Part shown: positions 16,749-25,510 of the stretch, piece after piece
Layout: every line of letters starts with the position of its first letter
Position numbering within the stretch: position 1 is the first letter of the stretch
Source of the DNA: Chitinophagaceae bacterium UBA2375
GTDB taxonomy: Bacteria > Bacteroidota > Bacteroidia > Chitinophagales > Chitinophagaceae
DNA: 64,000 nt
Assembly: GCA_002343985.1 (NCBI GenBank)
Contig: DDTB01000001.1
Location: 62,001-126,000, forward strand
Direction: 5' to 3'
The notes under the pieces: generated by a model
Databases searched by the model: none
What the model saw: only the letters and a program-made list of their open reading frames with translations
What the model was told of the DNA's origin: nothing
Translations under genes and position numbers: made by a program

Positions 16749-17462
16749 TTAGCCTTTCCTCAAAAAAATGGATGGGTCGGGGCAATTGTCCAGGTATTTC
16801 GCGGCTTCAGATGGCTTGCAGACCCCGGGATAGTCCCCTTCGTACACGCCAATATCCACAATGAGTTGCAGGTGCAGGTGGGGTGGCCAGTGCCCGTTTT
16901 CCTCCGGCCTTCCAAAATGCGCGAAGCATTCTCCCCTGGAAATGTATTGCCCTTCGCGGATGGATTGTATATCGGACAGGGCCAGGTGGCCATACAGAAC
17001 ATAAAAGCCAAACCCATCGAGCTGATGCGAGAGGATGATGGTGGCACCGTAATTCCCGGCTTCCTCATGAAACGCGAAACTATGCACCATACCGCCCAAT
17101 GGCGCGTAGAGCGCTGTGCCGGCAGGCCCCCACACATCAATGCCCAGGTGCAGGCTGCGCGGCTCTTCGGTTGTTTCTTGTGCACTGAACGGGTCCTTAT
17201 CAAATAAAGGCGATCGCCGGTACATCTGTCTGTCTTCGGCATAACCTCCCATCAAAAACGCGGCCTGTTTTTCGGAACGCTGGCGATTGATGTAATCGGT
17301 AAACCGATCCAAATCCATGTAAACCGCTTCCGTAAAATGAGGGTTGGATGAAGACAGGTCAATATGTTCGGGTTTGCCCAATGATGCCCATTGGATCAGC
17401 GGGTGCCATTCGGGGGCGGCGCCTTCGAGTATGCGTAACAGTTGTTGGCCCGAAGTCATCAT
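16749..17462 (-). CDS. M23 family (LytM-type) metallopeptidase without signal peptide
   Basis: A 237-aa protein whose C-terminal half is a peptidase M23 domain with zinc ligands His105 and Asp109 (HLGID) and the HxH pair His195/His197 (HLHLQ). M23 enzymes normally cleave peptidoglycan cross-bridges, yet no signal peptide or membrane segment is visible at the N-terminus (MMTSGQQLLRILEGAAPEWH). Either export is unconventional or the target is cytoplasmic. The gene overlaps the leuS stop by 4 bp (ATGATGA; a second ATG at 17459 is equally possible), so translation is coupled to leuS. Function beyond the fold is unknown. Confidence 0.85.
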   Translation of the reverse strand: MMTSGQQLLRILEGAAPEWHPLIQWASLGKPEHIDLSSSNPHFTEAVYMDLDRFTDYINRQRSEKQAAFLMGGYAEDRQMYRRSPLFDKDPFSAQETTEEPRSLHLGIDVWGPAGTALYAPLGGMVHSFAFHEEAGNYGATIILSHQLDGFGFYVLYGHLALSDIQSIREGQYISRGECFAHFGRPEENGHWPPHLHLQLIVDIGVYEGDYPGVCKPSEAAKYLDNCPDPSIFLRKG

Positions 17463-20212
17463 ACCACTACGTTGATCATTTTATTTTTCACAAAAATGAT
17501 CTTCTTATGCGGCTTGCCATCCAGCCATTTTTGTACGATCTCGTTTTGCAATACAAGCGCTTCCACTTCTTCCTGCCCTGCTTCGAGGGAGATATTCATA
17601 GTGGCACGCAGTTTTCCATTCACCGAAACGGGATAGTCTTTGCTGGTTTCCACGAGGTAACGCTCATCCGCTTTGGGGTACGCCGCATCAAGCACACTTC
17701 CCGACTGGCCCAGTGTATTCCATAGCTCTTCACAGATATGCGGCGCATATGGGGCCAGTATGATGAGGAGATTTTCGAGGATTTCTTTTTTATGGCATTT
17801 GAGGTCCGACAATTCATTCACACAAACCATGAACGCGCTCACGGCCGTGTTGAAAGAAAACTGTTCAGTGTCCTGTGCAATTTTTTTGATGGCTTTGTGC
17901 AATACCTTCCATTCCGCATCGGTGGGCGTTTCTCTTGTCCACACAGCTCCCTTTAGTTCATCATAAAACAGGCGCCATAGTTTGCGCATGAAACGGTGCA
18001 CACCTTCGATGCCTTTAGTATCCCAGGGTTTGCTTGCTTCTATCGGGCCCAGGAACATTTCATACATACGGAAAGTATCAGCGCCGTATTTCATTACGAG
18101 GTCGTCGGGGTTGACTGTGTTGTACTTTGACTTCGACATTTTCTCCACTTCGGAGCCACAGATATATTTTCCATCCTCGAGCAAAAATTCCGCATTTGCA
18201 AAATCAGGTTTCCACCGGCGGAAGGCTTCCACATTGAGTTCCAGCCCATCCACCATATTCACATCCACATGCAGTGCATCCACTTCTTCACGGCCAGTCA
18301 ATCCATGTGATATGAATGCTTGAGTGCCCTTCCTGCGGTACACAAAACGGCTGCTTCCCTGGATCATGCCCTGGTTCACGAGTTTTTTAAACGGCTCATC
18401 GAAGCCGATCCAGCCCCTGTCGTACAAAAATTTGGTCCACATGCGGCTATAGAGCAAATGCCCCACCGCGTGTTCCGTTCCGCCAACATATACATCAACC
18501 TGCCCCCAGTAATCGCTGACTTTTCGATCACAGAAACTTTCATTGTTCCGGGGATCCATATACCGAAGAAAATACCAGGATGAACCGGCGTAACCGGGCA
18601 TGGTGGATGTTTCCCTTTTGGCATCCACCCATTCCGGGATATTGGCCAGGGGGCCTTCCCCTTCGGGGCCCGGGCCGTATGTTTCCACAAACGGGAGTTC
18701 CAGGGGAAGATCCGTTTCAGGCAATGGCGTCGCGATGCCATCATTCCAGGTAATGGGGAATGGCTCGCCCCAGTATCGCTGCCGGCTGAAGCCTGCATCG
18801 CGCATGCGGTAATTGACTTTTCGCTTACCGATACCCGCTGCTTCGATGCGCTGAATGGCAACGGGGATCGCGTCCTTCATCAACATTCCATCCAGGAAGC
18901 CCGATTGCTCAAGCACAGCATCCTTGGTGGGGTTTGCCTCTTCACCGCTGAATGCGCTTCCGATGATATTAGTAATGGGGATATTAAAATGTTTTGCGAA
19001 CCCGAAATCGCGCTGATCGCCGCAAGGCACGGCCATGATGGCGCCCGTGCCATAACCCGCCAGAACGTATTCCGCGATCCATACGGGTATGGGCTGTCCT
19101 GTAAACGGATGCCATGCATACGCGCCGGTGAAGCAGCCGGTGATTTGTTTTACTTCCGACATACGCTCGCGCTCACTGCGGCTTTTCACATAAGCGAGAT
19201 ATTCGTCTATGGCTAACCGTTGTGCACCGGTTGTGATGCTTTGTACCAGTTCATGTTCTGGCGCCAGCACGAGGAAGTCGACACCGAAAATGGTATCCGG
19301 CCTGGTGGTGTACACGTTAATTTTTTTATCATGCCCCTGGATGCCGAATGAGAGTTCCGCGCCCTCGCTCCTTCCGATCCAGTTGCGTTGCATATCCTTC
19401 ATGGCATCGGAAAAAGATACTTTGTCAAGCCCTTCGAGGAGCCTGTCGGCATACTCTGTGATGCGCAGGTACCATTGCCTCATCTTCTTCCGCACCACAG
19501 GATGACCGCCCCTTTCGCTCACGCCATTCACCACTTCATCATTGGCGAGTACCGTGCCAAGGGCTTCGCACCAGTTCACTTCGCCATAAGCGGAGTACGC
19601 GAGCCTGTATTCCATCAGGATTTCTTCGCGGGTACGGGCGTCAAAACCCGACCATTCGGCCGCAGAGAAATGCGCTTTTGTTTGTGGCTGACGGGCAAGC
19701 CCCTCAGAGCCTTTTGCAGCCAACCGGTCAATTAAAGTTTGAATCGGTTCCGCACGGTTGGCATCAGTATTGTACCAGCTATTGAATAATTGCAGGAATA
19801 TCCATTGCGTCCAGCGGTAATAGGCCGGGTCGCTGGTTTGCACTTCCCTTTCCCAATCATAACAAAAGCCGATTTTATCGAGTTGGCTTTTAAAAGTGGC
19901 GATATTGTTGCGGGTGGTTTCCGCGGGATGCTGGCCGGTTTCGATGGCATATTGTTCGGCGGGCAGCCCAAAACTGTCGAAGCCCATGGGGTGCAGTACA
20001 TTAAAACCCTGCAACCTTTTGAAGCGGCTGTAAATATCGCTGGCGATATAACCGAGCGGATGGCCTACATGCAGGCCGGCCCCACTGGGATATGGGAACA
20101 TGTCTAACACATAACATTTCGGTTTGCCGGGATCCTGCGTTACCGCGTATTGCCGGTTGTCTTTCCAGCGTTGTTGCCAGAAACTTTCAATCTTTCTGAA
20201 ATCGTATTCCAT
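17459..20212 (-). CDS. leuS: Leucyl-tRNA synthetase
   Basis: Class I aminoacyl-tRNA synthetase charging tRNA-Leu, 917 aa. The HIGH motif is HVGH (48-51, in PYPSGAGLHVGHPLGYIASD) and KMSKS lies at about 688-692. The editing (CP1) domain is inserted between, and the C-terminal anticodon-binding domain ends VNGKLRATMNISLEA...KIIFVKNKMINVVV. Length is within the usual range for Bacteroidota. It forms an overlapping pair with the M23 gene. A tRNA-Leu gene is also in the window but unlinked. Confidence 0.98.
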   Translation of the reverse strand: MEYDFRKIESFWQQRWKDNRQYAVTQDPGKPKCYVLDMFPYPSGAGLHVGHPLGYIASDIYSRFKRLQGFNVLHPMGFDSFGLPAEQYAIETGQHPAETTRNNIATFKSQLDKIGFCYDWEREVQTSDPAYYRWTQWIFLQLFNSWYNTDANRAEPIQTLIDRLAAKGSEGLARQPQTKAHFSAAEWSGFDARTREEILMEYRLAYSAYGEVNWCEALGTVLANDEVVNGVSERGGHPVVRKKMRQWYLRITEYADRLLEGLDKVSFSDAMKDMQRNWIGRSEGAELSFGIQGHDKKINVYTTRPDTIFGVDFLVLAPEHELVQSITTGAQRLAIDEYLAYVKSRSERERMSEVKQITGCFTGAYAWHPFTGQPIPVWIAEYVLAGYGTGAIMAVPCGDQRDFGFAKHFNIPITNIIGSAFSGEEANPTKDAVLEQSGFLDGMLMKDAIPVAIQRIEAAGIGKRKVNYRMRDAGFSRQRYWGEPFPITWNDGIATPLPETDLPLELPFVETYGPGPEGEGPLANIPEWVDAKRETSTMPGYAGSSWYFLRYMDPRNNESFCDRKVSDYWGQVDVYVGGTEHAVGHLLYSRMWTKFLYDRGWIGFDEPFKKLVNQGMIQGSSRFVYRRKGTQAFISHGLTGREEVDALHVDVNMVDGLELNVEAFRRWKPDFANAEFLLEDGKYICGSEVEKMSKSKYNTVNPDDLVMKYGADTFRMYEMFLGPIEASKPWDTKGIEGVHRFMRKLWRLFYDELKGAVWTRETPTDAEWKVLHKAIKKIAQDTEQFSFNTAVSAFMVCVNELSDLKCHKKEILENLLIILAPYAPHICEELWNTLGQSGSVLDAAYPKADERYLVETSKDYPVSVNGKLRATMNISLEAGQEEVEALVLQNEIVQKWLDGKPHKKIIFVKNKMINVVV

Positions 20213-20318
20213 ACTATTAAGCAGCCTTTCTTTAGATAAGCCGAAACTGTTTTAACAAAACAACAGCATGCATCGGCGCGAAAAAAATTAATTTGGCAGG
20301 CAATCTGTTTGCAGTGGG

Positions 20319-20326
20319 CAAAACTA
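20319..20326 (-). promoter_or_regulatory. Possible -7 box for leuS
   Basis: TAGTTTTG on the - strand, a perfect TAnnTTTG, about 107 bp upstream of the leuS ATG. No matching -33 element is evident. Confidence 0.35.
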
Positions 20327-20348
20327 CGGCAAACAAGCTAAAATCCTT

Positions 20349-20356
20349 TATTTTTG
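20349..20356 (+). promoter_or_regulatory. Promoter -7 box for ftsX
   Basis: TATTTTTG, a perfect TAnnTTTG, 47 bp before the ftsX ATG, in the divergent leuS/ftsX gap. Confidence 0.5.
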
Positions 20357-20402
20357 TCGCTTCAGATACCCATTATCCAATCAATAATCCATACACTAAC
20401 CC

Positions 20403-21281
20403 ATGGCCCAAGTCGGAAAATTCTCCAGTAAAAAAAGCAAACCTACTTATGGATATGCCATTGTAGGCGTTGCGCTGGTTTTATTTTTATTCGGAATTGT
20501 AGGATGGTTCTTCCTCAACCTCCGCAAAACAGGAGATTATTTTAAGGAGAATATCCAGGTTCAAACCTACCTGAGCCGGACCGCTTCCAAGAAGGAGATC
20601 GACAGCCTGGTGGATTATATCTCAAAAATCCCATATGCCAACCGCGTGGAATATGTAACCAAGGAAAAAGCCATTGAGCGCTGGAACGCGGAGAACGACA
20701 GCACCTGGAAGCAATTCCTCAGCAACAACCCATTGCCCGAGAGCGTTGATTTTTATGTGAAGGCCGATTATGTGGACAAAGACAGCCTGAACATCCTCTC
20801 TACCGACCTCCAGACCCATTTCCCCGGGGTGATATCAGAATTTAAGTTCCCCACGGAAACGGTGACCAAAGTGAGCTCTTATGTAAAAACCACGGCCATC
20901 ATCTTTTTGATTGTGGCTGTATTACTCACGATACTGGTGGTATTCTCGATCGACAATACGATCCGCCTGGCCATGTACAGCAACCGGTTCCTGATTAAAA
21001 CCATGCAAATGGTGGGCGCTACGAGATGGTTTATTGCCAAACCCATCAACCAACGGGCTGTGATCAACGGCCTCATCGCTTCTGCCATCGCAATTGCGGC
21101 GGTTTGGGGCACCGTTCAATTGCTGCAAAATATGTACCCTGCATTTAAGCTGCTGCACGACAGCACCGGTTTGCTCCTGCTGTTCGCGGCCATCATCTTA
21201 CTGGGCATCATCATTTCCCTGGCCAGTACGCACAGGGCCGTTATCAAGTACCTGCGCATGAAACTTGACGACTTGTACTAA
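20403..21281 (+). CDS. ftsX: Cell-division protein FtsX
   Basis: A 292-aa permease-like partner of the ATPase FtsE. FtsEX transduces ATP hydrolysis to periplasmic peptidoglycan hydrolases during division. The N-terminal membrane helix (about 19-41) is followed by a periplasmic domain (FKENIQVQTYLSRTASKKEIDSLVDYI...). The FtsX/MacB-type membrane block begins near 160 with three further helices and the conserved LIKTMQMVGATRWFIAKP. ftsE is not adjacent. In Bacteroidota ftsX is commonly followed by a DUF3098 gene and uppP, exactly as here. Confidence 0.95.
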   Translation: MAQVGKFSSKKSKPTYGYAIVGVALVLFLFGIVGWFFLNLRKTGDYFKENIQVQTYLSRTASKKEIDSLVDYISKIPYANRVEYVTKEKAIERWNAENDSTWKQFLSNNPLPESVDFYVKADYVDKDSLNILSTDLQTHFPGVISEFKFPTETVTKVSSYVKTTAIIFLIVAVLLTILVVFSIDNTIRLAMYSNRFLIKTMQMVGATRWFIAKPINQRAVINGLIASAIAIAAVWGTVQLLQNMYPAFKLLHDSTGLLLLFAAIILLGIIISLASTHRAVIKYLRMKLDDLY

Positions 21282-21328
21282 GGCTGACAGATTTTGATTA
21301 TTTTGCGCATTCATCGAAAGCAAGCGAT

Positions 21329-21592
21329 ATGTCGAAAAACAATACATCCGCCAACCAGGCCAATAACCTTTTCGGAAAGCAAAACTACCTGTTGATGCTG
21401 GCGGGATTGGTTGTGCTTGCCCTTGGATTTTTCCTGATGGCCGGTGGAAAAAGCAGCGATCCCAATGTATTTAATGAGAAAGATGTGTACAGCGCCCGCC
21501 GGATTACGGTAGCGCCGATCCTGATCATGGCGGGTTTTGTGCTGGAGATCGTGGCCATCATGTGGAAACCCAAACAAGCCAAAACCAACTAA
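21329..21592 (+). CDS. DUF3098 membrane protein
   Basis: An 87-aa protein with two hydrophobic helices (about 21-40 and 60-78), starting SKNNTSANQANNLFGKQNYLLMLAGLVVLALGFFLMAGG, characteristic of DUF3098. No biochemical role is established. Its position 47 bp after ftsX and before uppP is conserved in Bacteroidota and suggests a role around the division or cell-wall machinery, which is inference. A strong terminator follows. Confidence 0.9.
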   Translation: MSKNNTSANQANNLFGKQNYLLMLAGLVVLALGFFLMAGGKSSDPNVFNEKDVYSARRITVAPILIMAGFVLEIVAIMWKPKQAKTN

Positions 21593-21613
21593 TCAACTTA
21601 ATCTTTTTTAAAG

Positions 21614-21637
21614 AAGACGTTGCCCGCGCAGCGTCTT
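21614..21637 (+). terminator. Intrinsic terminator of ftsX-DUF3098
   Basis: A 10-bp stem AAGACGTTGC / GCAGCGTCTT (one G-U) with loop CCGC, followed by TTTTTG. It separates uppP from the ftsX transcript. Confidence 0.85.
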
Positions 21638-21638
21638 T

Positions 21639-21667
21639 TTTGCTTCATGGATAATCCATTATTTTTG
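21639..21667 (+). promoter_or_regulatory. Promoter for uppP
   Basis: TTTG (21639-21642), 17 bp, then TATTTTTG (21660-21667), 28 bp before the uppP ATG. The -33 element overlaps the T tract of the preceding terminator, a compact arrangement. Confidence 0.6.
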
Positions 21668-21694
21668 ACCGCCCTAATCATCTAAACCCAACAC

Positions 21695-22489
21695 ATGGAT
21701 GTATTTCAAACGGTTGTTGTGGCCATTGTGGAAGGCCTGACCGAATTTCTGCCCGTATCCTCCACCGGACATATGATCATCGCGGAAAAACTGCTCCGCA
21801 TCCCGCACGACGATTATACAAAAATGTTTACTGTCGCCATTCAATTGGGCGCGATCCTCGCTGTTGTGGTCTTATACCGGAAAAAATTCCTGCAGTTCAA
21901 CAATATCTATTTTTTCCTGAAGCTTGCCGCAGGCGTGATCCCCGCTATGGTATTTGGTTTATTATTCGCGGATAAAATTGACGCATTGCTGGAAAGTACT
22001 TTAACCGTGGCCATTTCCCTGCTTGCCGGCGGCGTGGTATTGTTGTTTATTGACAAGATGTTTCAGAACCCAAAAATTGAAGACGAAAAAGACCTGACCT
22101 ATGGACAAGCCATCAGTATTGGCGTATGGCAATGCCTGGCCATGATACCGGGTGTGAGCCGAAGCGCGGCTTCCATCATCGGGGGCATGCAGCAAAAACT
22201 CACCCGGAGCGCGGCCGCCGAATTTTCATTTTTCTTAGCCGTACCCACCATGCTGGCTGCCACCGGTTATAAACTCTACAAACATTATAAAATCAGTGGT
22301 GGGTTTACGGGAGAAGAAATCAAAATGCTGGCCATTGGCAACCTGGTGGCTTTTGTAGTGGCCATGCTGGCGATTAAATTCTTTATTGGCTTTTTGAAGA
22401 AGTACGGGTTCAGGGTTTGGGGCATTTACCGGATTATTGTAGGGCTCCTATTGCTTGGCGGACTGTACATGGGCCTGATTGACCCGTAA
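21695..22489 (+). CDS. uppP: Undecaprenyl-diphosphatase UppP/BacA
   Basis: A 264-aa inner-membrane phosphatase that recycles undecaprenyl pyrophosphate to the carrier lipid phosphate used by peptidoglycan and O-antigen synthesis. Overexpression gives bacitracin resistance in other bacteria. The two catalytic motifs are EGLTEFLPVSSTGH (13-26) and PGVSRSA (152-158), both complete, among about eight hydrophobic helices. It has its own promoter after the DUF3098 terminator. Length is normal. Confidence 0.97.
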   Translation: MDVFQTVVVAIVEGLTEFLPVSSTGHMIIAEKLLRIPHDDYTKMFTVAIQLGAILAVVVLYRKKFLQFNNIYFFLKLAAGVIPAMVFGLLFADKIDALLESTLTVAISLLAGGVVLLFIDKMFQNPKIEDEKDLTYGQAISIGVWQCLAMIPGVSRSAASIIGGMQQKLTRSAAAEFSFFLAVPTMLAATGYKLYKHYKISGGFTGEEIKMLAIGNLVAFVVAMLAIKFFIGFLKKYGFRVWGIYRIIVGLLLLGGLYMGLIDP

Positions 22490-22540
22490 TCGGTCTGGCG
22501 AAATGTTGTATATTTCCTTTTTACCAACTGACAGGCATAC

Positions 22541-23878
22541 ATGCAAACAGCGCCAAAAAAAGTCATTCAGGGTTGGGCCATGTACGATTGGGCCAACTCG
22601 GTGTACAACCTCGTTATCACTTCCACCATATTTCCCGCATATTACGAAGCCGTAAGCAAAGACTTCAGCGAAGGAACAGGCCGAGCCTATGTGCGCTTCC
22701 TTGGGCGTGAGTTCAACAATACGGCTTTATATAATTACGCGCTGGGTATCGCCTTTTTGGTAGTGGCCATACTCTCCCCGCTCTTATCATCCATCGCCGA
22801 TTACAGGGGCAATAAAAAATCGTTCATGAATTTTTTCCTGACGATGGGAAGCATTGCCTGCGCGATGCTGTTTTTCTTCAGGAGTTCCAACGACCTTGCG
22901 CTTGGCCTGGTTGCCATGGTTGTTGCCTGTATTGGCTACTGGTCGAGCTTGGTATTTTACAATTCATTCCTGCCGGAAATAGCCGCTTATGAAGACAGGG
23001 ACAAAGTCAGCGCCAGGGGTTTTGCCATGGGCTATATCGGCTCCGTGATATTACAGGTTATCTGCTTTTTGTTTGTGTTTAACCCGGAATGGGTGGGCGG
23101 CGGCGAAGGCAGCACCATCCAGTTCAGGTTGTGCTTTTTGCTGGTAGGCATCTGGTGGTGGTCGTTCGGGCAATTCTCGCTCAGCCGTCTGCCGGCAAGC
23201 ATTCCGGCCGGACAAAACGGAGGGGGTTCTTTGATAAAAAAAGGATACCGCGAACTGGCCAAAGTTTGGTCGCAACTGATCAGGATGCCGGTTTTGAAAA
23301 GGTTCCTGTTATCCTTCTTCTTTTACAATATGGGCGTACAGACTGTGATGCTGGCCGCGACATTGTATGGAAAAAGTGAACTTAATATCCCCACCACCAA
23401 CCTGATTGTAGCGATTCTCATCATCCAGTTGATTGCCATTCCCGGCGCGATAGCCATTTCGCGGTTGTCGCAGGCGATTGGCAATTTCAGGGCATTGGCG
23501 ATTTGCATTTTTATATGGATAGGCATTTGCATAGCAGGATATTATATACCTGCTGGCAATGTGATGGCTTTTTATATCCTGGCAACGGTGGTAGGTTTTG
23601 TGATGGGTGGAATACAGAGCCTGAGCCGAAGCACATACAGCAAACTCATGCCCGAAACGCGCGACACCACATCATTCTTCAGCTTTTTTGATGTCACGGA
23701 AAAAATCGCGATTGTGATTGGTATGTTCAGTTTTGGGTTGATCACCGAACTCACCGGTTCGCAACGGAATTCTGTATTAACTTTAATGATATTTTTTGTC
23801 ATAGGCCTGGCCGCTTTGTTCGCGGCGATCAGCAGCCAGTCCCGCCAACCTTCATCACATGAACGCATACACGATTAA
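22541..23878 (+). CDS. MFS transporter of the UMF1 (Atg22-like) family
   Basis: A 445-aa membrane protein with about twelve hydrophobic segments. The N-terminus VIQGWAMYDWANSVYNLVITSTIFPAYYEAV is diagnostic of UMF1/Atg22-type major facilitators, as is the later GGIQSLSRSTYSKLMPETRDTTSFFSFFDVTEKIAIVIGMF. The fungal namesake exports amino acids from the vacuole; bacterial substrates are not defined. The next gene starts inside its last 20 bp in another frame, so the two are probably co-translated. A TATATTTC box lies just upstream (one mismatch to -7). Confidence 0.92.
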   Translation: MQTAPKKVIQGWAMYDWANSVYNLVITSTIFPAYYEAVSKDFSEGTGRAYVRFLGREFNNTALYNYALGIAFLVVAILSPLLSSIADYRGNKKSFMNFFLTMGSIACAMLFFFRSSNDLALGLVAMVVACIGYWSSLVFYNSFLPEIAAYEDRDKVSARGFAMGYIGSVILQVICFLFVFNPEWVGGGEGSTIQFRLCFLLVGIWWWSFGQFSLSRLPASIPAGQNGGGSLIKKGYRELAKVWSQLIRMPVLKRFLLSFFFYNMGVQTVMLAATLYGKSELNIPTTNLIVAILIIQLIAIPGAIAISRLSQAIGNFRALAICIFIWIGICIAGYYIPAGNVMAFYILATVVGFVMGGIQSLSRSTYSKLMPETRDTTSFFSFFDVTEKIAIVIGMFSFGLITELTGSQRNSVLTLMIFFVIGLAALFAAISSQSRQPSSHERIHD

Positions 23879-24695
23879 TACCGGTTATTTCAAACTTGAC
23901 GGCGGCGCCATGTTTGGCGTGGTGCCCAAAACCATCTGGAACAAACTCAACCCAGCCGACGACAACAATATGTGCACCTGGGCTATGCGTTGTTTATTGA
24001 TCGAAGACGGCGACAGGCTGATACTGGTTGATAACGGAATTGGCGACAAACAAGACGATAAGTTTTTCGGGCACTATTACCTGCATGGGAACGACAGCCT
24101 CGATAAATCACTGGCCGCGCATGGTTTCCATGCCGATGATATCACGGATGTGGTGCTCACGCATTTGCATTTCGACCATTGCGGGGGAAGCATCCGGCGT
24201 GAGGGCGACAAACTCGTGCCGGCTTTTAAAAACGCGCAGTTCTGGAGCAACGAAAGGCATTGGAAATGGGCGACGGAACCCAACGACCGCGAAAAAGCAT
24301 CCTTCCTGAAAGAGAATATTTTACCCATCAAAGAGAGTGGCCAATTGCGTTTCATTGAAGAGGCGGGACAGGAATTCCCGGCATCGCTCACCGTCAGGCA
24401 AGCATTTGGGCACACCGATGCAATGATGCTTCCGCAGTTTACCTACAAAGGAAAGACCATCCTTTACATGGCCGACCTGCTTCCATCCACGGCACATATA
24501 CCCCTGCCTTATGTGATGGCTTACGACATGTTCCCGCTGACCACATTACAGGAAAAAAAATCCTTTTTATCGGAGGCACAGGAAAACAATTATATCCTGT
24601 TTTTTGAACACGATCCCGGCATTGAATGCTGCAGCCTGAAACTAACGGATAAGGGTATCCGCATGGACCAGTCATTCAAACTTTCAGAATTGTAA
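23859..24695 (+). CDS. Metallo-beta-lactamase-fold hydrolase
   Basis: A 278-aa hydrolase with the binuclear-metal motif THLHFDH (His102, His104, Asp106, His107). A downstream His lies in QAFGHTDAM, an Asp in YMADLLP and a His in FFEHDPG, so the metal site looks complete. The sequence resembles the AHL-lactonase-like/quinoprotein-relay branch in its opening (LDGGAMFGVVPKTIW), but the branch does not fix a substrate. There is no signal peptide. The start overlaps the UMF1 transporter by 20 bp. Enzymatic role unknown. Confidence 0.88.
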   Translation: MNAYTINTGYFKLDGGAMFGVVPKTIWNKLNPADDNNMCTWAMRCLLIEDGDRLILVDNGIGDKQDDKFFGHYYLHGNDSLDKSLAAHGFHADDITDVVLTHLHFDHCGGSIRREGDKLVPAFKNAQFWSNERHWKWATEPNDREKASFLKENILPIKESGQLRFIEEAGQEFPASLTVRQAFGHTDAMMLPQFTYKGKTILYMADLLPSTAHIPLPYVMAYDMFPLTTLQEKKSFLSEAQENNYILFFEHDPGIECCSLKLTDKGIRMDQSFKLSEL

Positions 24696-24709
24696 ATAAG
24701 AAGATTCTT

Positions 24710-25510
24710 TTAACGCGTACTGATCAGTGATGTGAGCGGGTAACGCAGGTTTGTGTAGCCCATCATATCTACCTTAACGCTGCCCACCACAATCGGGCTT
24801 TCCACGCGCAGGAGCAGGTGGTTGGGGTCATCGCTCACCCAGGCCACCATTTTTTCACCACCTTCAAACATGGTGCCTTTTACCAATAGTGGCTTGAATT
24901 TGATGGCCCTGAATTTCCCATAGCGGGTTTTCACTTTTTCTTTGCCCATATAGCGGATATAGAGGTGGTACACTTCATCGTCGAGGAACATATCGAAGGG
25001 TATTTTATCCCCGGGCTTATATTTATCAAAATCAATATTGCGGGCATAATACACGGCGCTCACCACATCCTGTATGCATTCGGTGATATTGTACACACCG
25101 GTGGTGCTGACCGCCGTTTTTTCTTTGTGGTTAAAAGAAACGTTATTGTATTTTTTGTAACCACCCTCGTCGATATCGCGAATGAATTTATAAGGCAGCA
25201 GAGAGGCCGTATCGATATAGCTTTCGTAGCGGTCCCTCACCCGGAAAAAATTATCAAAGAAAGAATACGATTTTCCCACACCGACACAGTGGTACACAGG
25301 TTTGCCGTTAAACCGTTCGAGGGTGGTGCTGAATGTGGCTTCGCCCGCGCCGATGTATGCGCCCAGGGTGCTGTAAAAAACTTTCATGGTCACCACTTCA
25401 CCCGCTTTAAACGCGGTATTGGTGACACCGCAAAATTCGTTTTGCTGCGACCTGAAAGAAGACAGCAGCAGCAAAACCGGTAAGAACACCCATTGGTAAA
25501 TACGTTTCAT
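24710..25510 (-). CDS. DUF3108 protein, exported
   Basis: A 266-aa protein with an N-terminal signal sequence (MKRIYQWVFLPVLLLLSSFRSQQ). The body fits DUF3108: FKAGEVVTMKVFYSTLGAYIGAGEATFSTTLERFNGKPVYHCVGVGKS and a middle VRDRYESYIDTASLLPYKFIRDIDEGGYKKYNNVSFN, expected to fold as a periplasmic beta-rich domain. The frame opens further upstream, but ATG 25510 overlaps the preceding flippase-like stop by 4 bp (ATGA) and directly precedes the signal peptide, so it is the better start. Function is unknown; the overlap implies work alongside the upstream membrane protein. Confidence 0.85.
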   Translation of the reverse strand: MKRIYQWVFLPVLLLLSSFRSQQNEFCGVTNTAFKAGEVVTMKVFYSTLGAYIGAGEATFSTTLERFNGKPVYHCVGVGKSYSFFDNFFRVRDRYESYIDTASLLPYKFIRDIDEGGYKKYNNVSFNHKEKTAVSTTGVYNITECIQDVVSAVYYARNIDFDKYKPGDKIPFDMFLDDEVYHLYIRYMGKEKVKTRYGKFRAIKFKPLLVKGTMFEGGEKMVAWVSDDPNHLLLRVESPIVVGSVKVDMMGYTNLRYPLTSLISTR

